A DNA stretch of 64,000 bases. It comes from Marinobacter halotolerans. GTDB taxonomy: Bacteria; Pseudomonadota; Gammaproteobacteria; Pseudomonadales; Oleiphilaceae. Under the pieces are notes generated by a model. It saw only the letters and a program-made list of their open reading frames with translations. It searched no databases and had not been told where the DNA came from. Positions 8,365 through 15,758 of the stretch are shown here, one piece after another; position 1 is the stretch's first letter, and each line of letters begins with the position of its first letter. The stretch covers positions 248,001 through 312,000 of the forward strand of contig NZ_VMHP01000002.1 in the NCBI RefSeq assembly GCF_008795985.1, written 5' to 3'. Made by a program: the position numbers and the translations under genes.

Positions 8365-9576
8365 ATGGACTTTACCATTTCCGAGAAAGGCCAGGACTAC
8401 CTGAAGCGTGTGAAAGCCTTTATGGAGAAAGAGATTTTCCCCATTGAGGAGGAATACCATCGTGAGCTGATGGCCCAGGAAAATCGCTGGGTGGTGCTGC
8501 CTGTTATCAAAGAGCTGAAAGCCAAGGCGAAAGCTGAAGGCCTCTGGAACATGTTCTTCCCGGATGAGAAGAATGGCTGCGGCTTGCTGAACTCCGATTA
8601 CGCCCTGATTGCCGAAGAAACCGGCCGAAGCTTCATCGCTCCGGAAATCTTCAACTGCAACGCGCCAGACACCGGCAATATGGAAGTGCTTATCCATTAC
8701 GGCTCGGAAGAGCAAAAGGCCGAGTGGCTGCCGAAACTGCAAAGCGGTGAGGTACGCTCCGCCTTTTGCATGACCGAGCCTGCGGTGGCCTCTTCCGACG
8801 CCACTAACATGGAAGCAACTGCAGTTGTGGAAGGAGACGAGGTAGTCCTGAATGGTCGTAAGTGGTGGAGTACAGGCGTCGGCCATCCGGACTGCAAGGT
8901 CGCCATCTTTATGGGCCTGACCGACCCGGATGCCCATAAGCATCGGCGCCATTCCATGGTACTTGTGCCCCTGGACACCCCGGGCGTCAAGGTTGAGCGC
9001 ATGCTGCCGGTGTTCGGCGCGTATGACGAGCCCTACGGCCACGGCGTAGTTGCCTTCGACAACGTTCGCCTGCCGAAGAGCGCCTTTATCGCAGGCCCCG
9101 GCCGCGGCTTCGAAATCGCCCAGGGCCGCCTCGGCCCGGGCCGCGTTCACCATTGCATGCGTGCCATCGGCGCCGCCGAACGCACGCTGGAGCTGCTGAT
9201 CAAACGCGCTACCAGCCGAGAGGCCTTTGGCCGCCCGATTGCCAAGCTTGGTGGCAACCCGGACATCATCGCCAATGCCCGAATGAATATTGAACAGGCG
9301 CGCCTGCTGACGCTGAAATGCGCCTGGGCGCTGGACACCAAGGGTATTTCCGGTGCCCTGCAGGAAGTTTCTATGATCAAGGCGGTGATTCCGAAGATGC
9401 TTCAGCAGATCGTGGATGATGCCATTCAGATTCACGGTGGTGCAGGTGTCAGCGACGACGACTTCCCGCTGACCCAACTGTTTGCCTATGCTCGGGTTCT
9501 ACGGCTGGCCGATGGCCCGGACGAGGTTCACCGGGCTATGGTTGCTCGCCTTGAGCTGGCTAAGTATCGGAGCTGA
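8365..9576 (+). CDS. Acyl-CoA dehydrogenase family protein (ACAD10/11-like)
   Basis: 403-residue flavin-dependent acyl-CoA dehydrogenase. Visible parts: the N-terminal helical domain, the FAD-contacting FCMTEPAVASSDATNM in the beta domain, RKWWSTG, and the C-terminal QIHGGAGVSDDDFPLTQLFAYARVLRLADGPDEVH. The last segment is typical of the ACAD10/11-type branch. In cytoplasmic catabolism such enzymes form trans-2-enoyl-CoA, or in the ACAD10/11 branch process a 4-phosphoryloxy-acyl-CoA. The presence of a cd05154-like phosphotransferase two genes downstream supports that second role. First gene of the plus-strand set, divergent from the LysR gene. Confidence 0.9.
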   Translation: MDFTISEKGQDYLKRVKAFMEKEIFPIEEEYHRELMAQENRWVVLPVIKELKAKAKAEGLWNMFFPDEKNGCGLLNSDYALIAEETGRSFIAPEIFNCNAPDTGNMEVLIHYGSEEQKAEWLPKLQSGEVRSAFCMTEPAVASSDATNMEATAVVEGDEVVLNGRKWWSTGVGHPDCKVAIFMGLTDPDAHKHRRHSMVLVPLDTPGVKVERMLPVFGAYDEPYGHGVVAFDNVRLPKSAFIAGPGRGFEIAQGRLGPGRVHHCMRAIGAAERTLELLIKRATSREAFGRPIAKLGGNPDIIANARMNIEQARLLTLKCAWALDTKGISGALQEVSMIKAVIPKMLQQIVDDAIQIHGGAGVSDDDFPLTQLFAYARVLRLADGPDEVHRAMVARLELAKYRS

Positions 9577-9733
9577 GCGTATTGCCCATAGGCTTTTACA
9601 CAGTGGAGGTCGCCGGCGGGATGGTTTGGCTTTTGATGTGTCCGGAACAGCTGACTGATATGTCTGGCAGCAGCTCTTCCACCAGAGCCAAAAGAACGCG
9701 AACTCAAAAGTCTCAAACGAGGAAAGAACCAGA

Positions 9734-10549
9734 ATGACACAGCGAGTATTTATCACCGGCGGGGCTAGCGGCCTGGGCCGGGCAATTGCATTGCGTTATG
9801 CGAAAGAGGGCGCAAAAGTCTGTATCGGGGATATCAACCCGGACCAGGGTGCTCTGGTTGAGCAGGAGCTGAACAAGGCTGGTGGTGAAGGCTACTATGT
9901 TGATTGCGATGTGCGCCGACTGACGGATCTGGAGAAGATCTGTGAAGACCTGACCAATAAATGGGGTGGCATTGATGTGGTGGTGAACAACGCTGGTGTC
10001 GCCTCGGCGGGTTCCATCGAAGACACCACCATGGCCGATTGGGAATGGATCATGGACATCAATGTGCTGGGGGTCGTTCGGGGTTGCAAAGCCTTCACGC
10101 CGCAGTTCAAGAAGCAGGGCGCTGGTGCATTTGTGAACGTTGCCTCCATGGCGGGGCTGATGCTGGCGCCGCTGATGAACAGCTACAACGTATCCAAAGC
10201 CGGTGTTATCGCGCTGTCGGAAACACTGAGTCAGGAACTTCGCCACAGTGGTATTCACGTCAGCTGCGTTTGCCCTGCGTTTTTCCAGACCAACCTAACC
10301 AGCACCATGCGCACTGACATTCCCGGTGTTCAGCAGAATATCAATAAACTGATGAAGCGTTCTGGCGTCACCGCCGAGGACGTCGCTGACGATGTTTTCC
10401 GGGCCGTTGCAAACGGTGACTTCTGGGTTTTACCGCACGTCAAAGAGCGCCGTATGTGGTTGCTCAAACGCCACGTACCCAAGGCGTTTGACTGGCTGAT
10501 GCAAAAGGAGAGCGAGCGCTGGATGAAAAAGATGGGCGGTGCTGCTTAA
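9734..10549 (+). CDS. SDR-family oxidoreductase
   Basis: 271-residue classical short-chain dehydrogenase/reductase. TGGASGLGR at residues 7-15 binds NAD(P), NNAGVA lies near 83, and the YxxxK active site is SYNVSKAGV with Ser upstream in VASMAG. The C-terminus is longer than in most SDRs (RRMWLLKRHVPKAFDWLMQKE), as in SDRs annotated beside long-chain acyl-CoA genes. It lies 157 bases after the acyl-CoA dehydrogenase and 51 bases before the phosphotransferase. Probable role: oxidation or reduction of a hydroxyacyl intermediate; substrate not shown. Confidence 0.88.
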   Translation: MTQRVFITGGASGLGRAIALRYAKEGAKVCIGDINPDQGALVEQELNKAGGEGYYVDCDVRRLTDLEKICEDLTNKWGGIDVVVNNAGVASAGSIEDTTMADWEWIMDINVLGVVRGCKAFTPQFKKQGAGAFVNVASMAGLMLAPLMNSYNVSKAGVIALSETLSQELRHSGIHVSCVCPAFFQTNLTSTMRTDIPGVQQNINKLMKRSGVTAEDVADDVFRAVANGDFWVLPHVKERRMWLLKRHVPKAFDWLMQKESERWMKKMGGAA

Positions 10550-10600
10550 CTTCTATCTGGCCCACACCGGATAAAAAGCAAGAAAAGAGGAGAGTCCTGA

Positions 10601-11665
10601 ATGACTCAGATTGATCAGGCGGTCGATATTCGCGAAGGCGAAGAGCTGGATGTGGCCGCCGTTGACCGCTTTATGAAACAGGCCATTCCCGACCTGGAAG
10701 GCAGCCCGGCGATCAAACAGTACCCCGGTGGCGCCTCTAACCTGACCTATCAGGTGGATTACGGCGATCGCTCCTACGTGTTGCGGCGCCCGCCTTTTGG
10801 GCACATCGCCAAATCCGCCCATGACATGCTGCGGGAAGCCAAGGTCATGCGGGCGCTCAAACCGGTCTATCCCTACGTGCCCAACATTATCGCCATCTGC
10901 GACGATCATAACGTTCTGGGCTGCGATTTTTACGTCATGGAGCGGCTGAAAGGCATCATCCTGCGACAGGATTTCCCCAAGGATCTGGAACTCAGCGAAG
11001 CCGACACCCGCAAGCTGTGCCTGAACGTTATCGACAAACTGGTGGACCTACACCAGGTAGATGCCAAAGGCGCGGGACTGGATGAACTGGGCAAGGGCGC
11101 CGGCTATGTTGAGCGGCAGATTCGCGGCTGGAGTGACCGTTTCCGCAAGGCCAAAACCGACGATGTGGGTGATTTCGAGCAGGTGATGGGCTGGCTCAAC
11201 GACAAGATGCCTGATGATATCGCCCAGGTGGTGATCCACAACGACTTCCGGTTCGACAATGTGGTGCTCAATCCGGACAACCCGTTTGAAGTGGTCGGCG
11301 TTCTGGACTGGGAAATGGCCACCATTGGCGACCCGCTGATGGACCTGGGCAACAGCCTGGCTTACTGGATTCAGGCGGACGATGAAGGCCCCTTCCAGAT
11401 GCTGCGTCGCCAGCCCACCCACCAGCCGGGCATGCTGTCCCGCAAGGAAGTGGTCGCTTACTACGCCGAGAAATCCGGGCTGAAAATCGACAACTTCGAC
11501 TTCTACGAAATCTACGGCCTGTTCCGGCTGGCCGTGATTGTTCAGCAGATCTACTACCGCTTCTATCACGGCCAGACCAAAGACAAACGCTTTGCCGCCT
11601 TTGGCCATGCCGCCAACTACCTGGAGAAGCGGTGCCAGCGATTGATTGAAGCGAGCGATCTGTAA
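10601..11665 (+). CDS. ACAD10/11 N-terminal-like phosphotransferase (APH fold)
   Basis: 354-residue kinase of the aminoglycoside-phosphotransferase superfamily. YPGGASNLTYQV forms the nucleotide loop, the catalytic loop is HNDFRFDN at 213-220 and the metal-binding DWE is at 236-238, followed by TIGDPLMDLG. The sequence style is that of the phosphotransferase half of human ACAD10/11 and of LvaA in the Pseudomonas levulinate pathway, both linked to phosphorylation of 4-hydroxyacyl-CoA. Antibiotic resistance is unlikely given its neighbours. Its stop overlaps the next start by one base (TAATG). Confidence 0.88.
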   Translation: MTQIDQAVDIREGEELDVAAVDRFMKQAIPDLEGSPAIKQYPGGASNLTYQVDYGDRSYVLRRPPFGHIAKSAHDMLREAKVMRALKPVYPYVPNIIAICDDHNVLGCDFYVMERLKGIILRQDFPKDLELSEADTRKLCLNVIDKLVDLHQVDAKGAGLDELGKGAGYVERQIRGWSDRFRKAKTDDVGDFEQVMGWLNDKMPDDIAQVVIHNDFRFDNVVLNPDNPFEVVGVLDWEMATIGDPLMDLGNSLAYWIQADDEGPFQMLRRQPTHQPGMLSRKEVVAYYAEKSGLKIDNFDFYEIYGLFRLAVIVQQIYYRFYHGQTKDKRFAAFGHAANYLEKRCQRLIEASDL

Positions 11666-12354
11666 TGGCGACGATTTATCTGATCCGCCATGGCCAGGCC
11701 AGCTTCGGCAAGGAGAACTACGACCAGCTTTCGTCGAAAGGCTGGGAGCAGGGCCGGGCTCTCGGGCGCTGGCTAAAGAACAAGGTAACGCCGGCGGCGG
11801 TGTTCGGCGGCAATATGGAGCGCCACCGGGAAACGGTTGAAGCCATTACAAGTGGTTTTGGTGAGTCGCTGCCGAACATGCAGTCGGTCGAGGGGTTTAA
11901 CGAGTTTGATCACACCCAGGTGGTGGAGCGTTATCGCCCGGAGTGGGCCGACCGGGAGAAAATGGCGCGGGATCTGGCGGCTTTCCCCAAACCCGCAAGT
12001 GCCTTCCAGCAGGCATTCGAGAAGGCCATGGGTCGTTGGGTGGGTGGCGAGCATGATGACGAGTATGCGGAAACATGGCCGCATTTCCGTGCCCGGGTTC
12101 TAGCTGCCCTCGATGAACTGATTGAGTACGTGGATGGCGGCGACGTGCTGGTGTCCACCTCCGGTGGTCCGATTGCAGTGATTGCCCAGCACCTGTTGCA
12201 GTTGAGCGACCGTAAGACCCTGGAAATGAACAGCGTGATCGCCAATTCCAGTGTATCCCGTGTGCTGTATTCCGGCCCGCGCCGGACCCTGGCCGTGTTT
12301 AACAACTACAGTCATCTGGAGGCGGAAGACCCCTCCCTGGTGACCTTTCGCTAA
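11665..12354 (+). CDS. Histidine phosphatase family protein
   Basis: 229-residue phosphoglycerate-mutase-like phosphatase. The RHG motif is at residues 8-10 (IYLIRHGQASFG), with a second catalytic region in VLVSTSGGPIAVIAQHLL, where the usual His of the family's GGxx motif is replaced by GGPIAV. Cytoplasmic, no signal. It is translationally coupled to the phosphotransferase (one-base overlap), so a kinase and a phosphatase are made together; it may act on phosphorylated or stalled intermediates of the pathway, which is inference. The substrate is unknown. Confidence 0.85.
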   Translation: MATIYLIRHGQASFGKENYDQLSSKGWEQGRALGRWLKNKVTPAAVFGGNMERHRETVEAITSGFGESLPNMQSVEGFNEFDHTQVVERYRPEWADREKMARDLAAFPKPASAFQQAFEKAMGRWVGGEHDDEYAETWPHFRARVLAALDELIEYVDGGDVLVSTSGGPIAVIAQHLLQLSDRKTLEMNSVIANSSVSRVLYSGPRRTLAVFNNYSHLEAEDPSLVTFR

Positions 12355-12386
12355 CCACCGAAACCGTTCAATAACTGAGGGACAGC

Positions 12387-13157
12387 ATGAGCAAACCAGA
12401 CCTGTTTGATATGAGTGGCAAAGTCGCCCTGATTACCGGCGCCAGCCGTGGTATCGGCGAGAGTATTGCCCGCACCCTGGCCGCTTACGGCGCCCATGTA
12501 ATCGTCAGCAGCCGTAAAATCGATGGCTGTGAAGCGGTTGCCAGCAGCATCCGTGATGATGGCGGCAGTGCCGAAGCCTACGCCTGCCATATCGGCGAGA
12601 TGGATCAGATCGAAGACATCTGGAAACACATCGAAACTACCCACGGCAAGCTCGACGTGCTAGTGAACAACGCCGCAGCGAACCCTTACTTCGGGCCGAT
12701 TGAGGACACCGATCTGGGTGCCTATCACAAGACAGTAGACGTGAATATTCGCGGCTATTTCTTCATGTGTGCCCGTGGCGCGCAGCTGATGAAAAAGGCC
12801 GGCGGCGGTTCCATCATCAACGTCGCGTCCGTAAACGGCGTGAACCCCGGGCATTACCAGGGCATCTATTCGGTGACCAAGGCGGCGGTGATTTCCATGA
12901 CCCGCTCTTTCGCCATGGAACTGGGCCAGCAGAAGGTTCGGGTGAATGCGCTCTTGCCGGGCCTGACCGACACCAAGTTTGCCAGTGCCCTGACAAGCAA
13001 CGAAGCTATCAAGAAACAGGCCATGGCCCATATTCCGATGAAGCGCGTAGCGGATCCGGATGAAATGGCTGGCACGGTGCTTTATCTGGCATCGGGCGCG
13101 TCCAGTTACACCACCGGCGCCTGCATCAACGTGGATGGTGGTTATCTGACCATCTGA
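12387..13157 (+). CDS. SDR-family oxidoreductase
   Basis: 256-residue classical SDR with TGASRGIG near residue 17, NNAAANPYFGP near 93, catalytic Tyr/Lys in YSVTKAAV and the C-terminal TGACINVDGGYLTI typical of FabG-like or glucose-dehydrogenase-like enzymes. AGGGACAG precedes the ATG. It ends the five-gene plus-strand set, 32 bases behind the phosphatase. It could be the 3- or 4-hydroxyacyl dehydrogenase of the pathway; this is inferred from context. Confidence 0.9.
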   Translation: MSKPDLFDMSGKVALITGASRGIGESIARTLAAYGAHVIVSSRKIDGCEAVASSIRDDGGSAEAYACHIGEMDQIEDIWKHIETTHGKLDVLVNNAAANPYFGPIEDTDLGAYHKTVDVNIRGYFFMCARGAQLMKKAGGGSIINVASVNGVNPGHYQGIYSVTKAAVISMTRSFAMELGQQKVRVNALLPGLTDTKFASALTSNEAIKKQAMAHIPMKRVADPDEMAGTVLYLASGASSYTTGACINVDGGYLTI

Positions 13158-13161
13158 TCGG

Positions 13162-14067
13162 TCAGTACTGGCTGACCTGGCCGGCGGTGCTCTCGCCGGT
13201 GCAGGCGAGAGTGTTGAAGTCACCCCGCAGGGAAGAGGCCCGCTCCAGCAGGAAATCTAACTGGTCCGGGTCCGCCTCCTGCAGGAGAGACGTCATCAGC
13301 GAGGCCATGGCCTCGCGGCTCTCGGCCATCATTGCCTGATACCTGGGGCCGCGCACCACGTCATTGTTGTCGATGAGGTAGTCGACTTTCTCTCCGAAAT
13401 CGTCCTGATTTCTTTGCTCCAGGGCATCCAGAAGTGCCGTTTGCCAGTTCCGGCGGCCCTCCAGCCAGATTTCGGTCTGTTTGCCCCGGGCGTCTGACCA
13501 CTGCTGCACAGTTTCGACTTGCTGTTCGTTCAATTCGCCCAGCCAGCGCTCGACCCTTTCCCGGGTTCGTTCGGCCCTGGCTTGCCGGGTCTGTTCCGGG
13601 TTTTCCGCCAGAAACTCCTCCTCCAACTCAGCCTGACTTTCAGCCATATTGTCCGCAAGGGCCTTTACCTGTTCGTCGGAAAGGCTGGAGAGCAGGCGGG
13701 TGGCAGCGGGTTTGGCCCGGTCCATCAGAGGCGGAAAAAAGGAGAACAGCTGTTCCTGATGATGGGCAACGGTGGCCTGATCCAGGTCGCCGGACCGGAC
13801 ATCCTGCTTCAGCTCAGTAAGCCAATCTGAGTATCTGGGCAACTGGGTACTGCAATGCCAGTCCCGAATATTCCGTACATCCCGTTCCAGTTGGGCTTCC
13901 TGCTGGTCGGTCATGGGGATGTAATCATCCACCCACCAGACAATGCCCCAGTCGGCGTATTGGTAGGCCAGTTTTGTCGAGCTGCAACCTGTCAGCAGCA
14001 GCGCCAGGCCCGCAAGCACGGCGACCGCTTTTAGTCTGCCCGGTAACGAAAGCAATAGAAATTTCAT
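13162..14067 (-). CDS. DUF6279 lipoprotein
   Basis: 301-residue lipoprotein: signal and lipobox LLLTGC with Cys28, then STKLAYQYADWGIVWWVDDYIPMTDQQ, the hallmark of the DUF6279 family found in gammaproteobacteria. The rest is helical and rich in Glu, Gln and Arg (EEEFLAENPEQTRQARAERTRERVERW), so it probably forms long periplasmic helices. No function is established. It converges on the SDR operon with only four bases between stop codons and is divergent from the DUF4397 gene. Confidence 0.85.
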   Translation of the reverse strand: MKFLLLSLPGRLKAVAVLAGLALLLTGCSSTKLAYQYADWGIVWWVDDYIPMTDQQEAQLERDVRNIRDWHCSTQLPRYSDWLTELKQDVRSGDLDQATVAHHQEQLFSFFPPLMDRAKPAATRLLSSLSDEQVKALADNMAESQAELEEEFLAENPEQTRQARAERTRERVERWLGELNEQQVETVQQWSDARGKQTEIWLEGRRNWQTALLDALEQRNQDDFGEKVDYLIDNNDVVRGPRYQAMMAESREAMASLMTSLLQEADPDQLDFLLERASSLRGDFNTLACTGESTAGQVSQY

Positions 14068-14368
14068 AATTTATTTGGTTACTCACCTGAGTCGGCCAAA
14101 ACGGCTGTCGAACATTCCATGATGTGCTCGTTGACAAGCTTAGCCATTTTATACGACTGCGCCTATTGATCAGATGCGGACCGAGAGGCGACAGGCTTCA
14201 AGAGGTACGGGGCTGGGCTAACAACTGTAAACTGAACTGTAAAATACTGTAAATCTGATTATCCGCGACCCCCGTATTTGCAAATGCGCACAATTCAGGG
14301 ACTGACATTGTGCAGGTTCGAACCATTTAACCCTGGTAATCAACCTCTGCAATTCAGGAGCGGATAAC
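14068..14368. other. Divergent promoter region, 301 bases
   Basis: No gene is evident. The region separates the DUF6279 (minus) and DUF4397 (plus) lipoprotein genes. It contains TTGACA at about 14,131, three ACTGTAAA repeats at 14,224-14,253 and two CAATTCAGG copies (14,291-14,299 and 14,350-14,358), the second forming part of the AGGAG ribosome-binding site of the plus-strand gene. Confidence 0.6.
14224..14253. repeat. Three direct ACTGTAAA repeats
   Basis: ACTGTAAA occurs at 14,224-14,231, 14,236-14,243 and 14,246-14,253, i.e. with periods of 12 and 10 bases, about one helical turn. Such phased octamers often mark a regulator site; here they lie about 120 bases before the DUF4397 gene. Confidence 0.6.
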
Positions 14369-15694
14369 ATGAAAATAAATTTTGCAGTAGCCATAGCTTT
14401 GGCCGGAAGTTTTCTGGTGGCCGGATGTAGCGATAGTGATGGTGTTGCCCCGAAGGGCCCTACAGCCAATGTAAGAGTGCTACATGCTTCGCCGGACGCG
14501 CCGGCTGTTGATGTGGCGATAGATGGTGATGTTGTGCTGACCAGCGTCGAATTCCAGCAGGGAACAGGCTATCTTGAAGTGCCTGCAGGCGCCCGCGAGG
14601 TCAGTATTCTGGTCGGTGGCAGCGAGGTGCTGAGCGAGACCTTTGATGTTCAGGACGGTGAATCCTATTCGATTATCGCCCAGGACGTTGTAGCAAATCT
14701 TGATTTGGTGGCTTTGAACGATACGGATCGCCGGGCAAACGGCACGGCCGATGTTACCGTGGTGCATGCCTCTCCTTCCGCAGGTGACGTGGATATCTAT
14801 ATCACCGCTGCCGGTGACCCATTACCGGGTACAACACCGTTGGACGATGTCCCGTTTGGCACCAACGCAACCCTGGGAAATCAGCCGGCGGGCGACTACC
14901 AAGTAAGGATTACTCCAGCTGCAGGGACGGACGTCGTGTATGACTCGGGGACCCTGCCCATCAGCAGCGACGTAACCGCAGTCGCCGTGAACAGTGTCAA
15001 GGGTGTTTCCCCTGTGAGTCTGTTGATCTGGGCCGAGGCGAATCCGGCCGTCACAGCAGTGCTGGATAACACCGCGGAAGTGCGTGTTGTTCATGGAGTC
15101 GAGGATGTGGCCGTCGACGTATTTGTGGACGGGGATGCGGTGGCGAGTAATTTCATGTACACCAACGTCTCTGGCTACCTCGTGGTACCGGCGGGAGATC
15201 GTGACGTTGCGGTTGCGCCGGCAGGACAGGGTGTTGGAAACGCCCTGGCCAGTCTGTCGGATACACTGACTGTCGAACGTGGCGAATCCTACACGGTCAT
15301 TGCTGCCGGAGACTCCAACAATCTTTCCGATACCCAGCTGATTGTATTGGGTGATCGCCGGTCTGCTTCAGACGACACCCAGGCCGACGTAAGGCTCGTG
15401 CATGCGGCAGCGGCGCCTGGCGCGCAGCCAGTGGACATTTTTGTGCTTCCGGCTGGTCAGGCTCCGGTTGTCGGTGATGACACCTTTGGAGATGTCGTAA
15501 TTGGTCAGGATACGGGCTACACCAGCCTTCCTCCGGCCTCCTATGATGTGACCATCTCGCCCGACGGTACAACCACACCGGCGATTTCAGTCCCCGGATT
15601 GAGTCTTGCTGCGGGTGATGTGAAGACGGCGATCGCAATCGGCGCAAGCGATGGCACTCTGGATGCGTTGCTTTTGGACGATCTTCGTCCTTGA
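14369..15694 (+). CDS. DUF4397-repeat lipoprotein
   Basis: 441-residue predicted outer-membrane lipoprotein (lipobox VAGC, Cys20, followed by Ser-Asp). The mature part is made of four DUF4397-type beta-sandwich units, each opening with a VRVLHASPDAPAVDV-like strand: near residues 34, 131, 234 and 337. The protein is acidic and lacks enzyme motifs, consistent with a surface or periplasmic binding role. The second unit is the most divergent (VTVVHASPSAGDVDIYI). The gene is single, with AGGAG before the ATG, and ends at a bidirectional terminator. Confidence 0.88.
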   Translation: MKINFAVAIALAGSFLVAGCSDSDGVAPKGPTANVRVLHASPDAPAVDVAIDGDVVLTSVEFQQGTGYLEVPAGAREVSILVGGSEVLSETFDVQDGESYSIIAQDVVANLDLVALNDTDRRANGTADVTVVHASPSAGDVDIYITAAGDPLPGTTPLDDVPFGTNATLGNQPAGDYQVRITPAAGTDVVYDSGTLPISSDVTAVAVNSVKGVSPVSLLIWAEANPAVTAVLDNTAEVRVVHGVEDVAVDVFVDGDAVASNFMYTNVSGYLVVPAGDRDVAVAPAGQGVGNALASLSDTLTVERGESYTVIAAGDSNNLSDTQLIVLGDRRSASDDTQADVRLVHAAAAPGAQPVDIFVLPAGQAPVVGDDTFGDVVIGQDTGYTSLPPASYDVTISPDGTTTPAISVPGLSLAAGDVKTAIAIGASDGTLDALLLDDLRP

Positions 15695-15726
15695 CGGAAT
15701 TGGTTATCGATTGATTGCCTGAAAAT

Positions 15727-15758
15727 AAAAACGCCCCGTCTCGACGGGGCGTTTTTAT
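15727..15758. terminator. Bidirectional intrinsic terminator
   Basis: CGCCCCGTC / GACGGGGCG arms (15,732-15,740 and 15,743-15,751) are flanked by AAAAA on the left and TTTTT on the right, so the hairpin has a U-tract in both directions. It serves the DUF4397 gene and the convergent carboxypeptidase gene, whose TAA stop lies inside the right T-run. Confidence 0.9.

Noticed and set aside
8332..9477. 381-codon minus-strand ORF opposite the acyl-CoA dehydrogenase
   Set aside because: Antisense shadow of a gene with intact ACAD motifs; no start signal or family.
10601..11665. Antibiotic (aminoglycoside) resistance kinase
   Set aside because: Motifs and neighbours fit the ACAD10/11-type small-molecule phosphotransferase group; nothing suggests a mobile resistance gene.
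14315..14324. GGTTCGAACC, like a T-arm of a tRNA
   Set aside because: No acceptor, D-arm or anticodon arm can be folded around it, so it is not a tRNA or a convincing attachment site.
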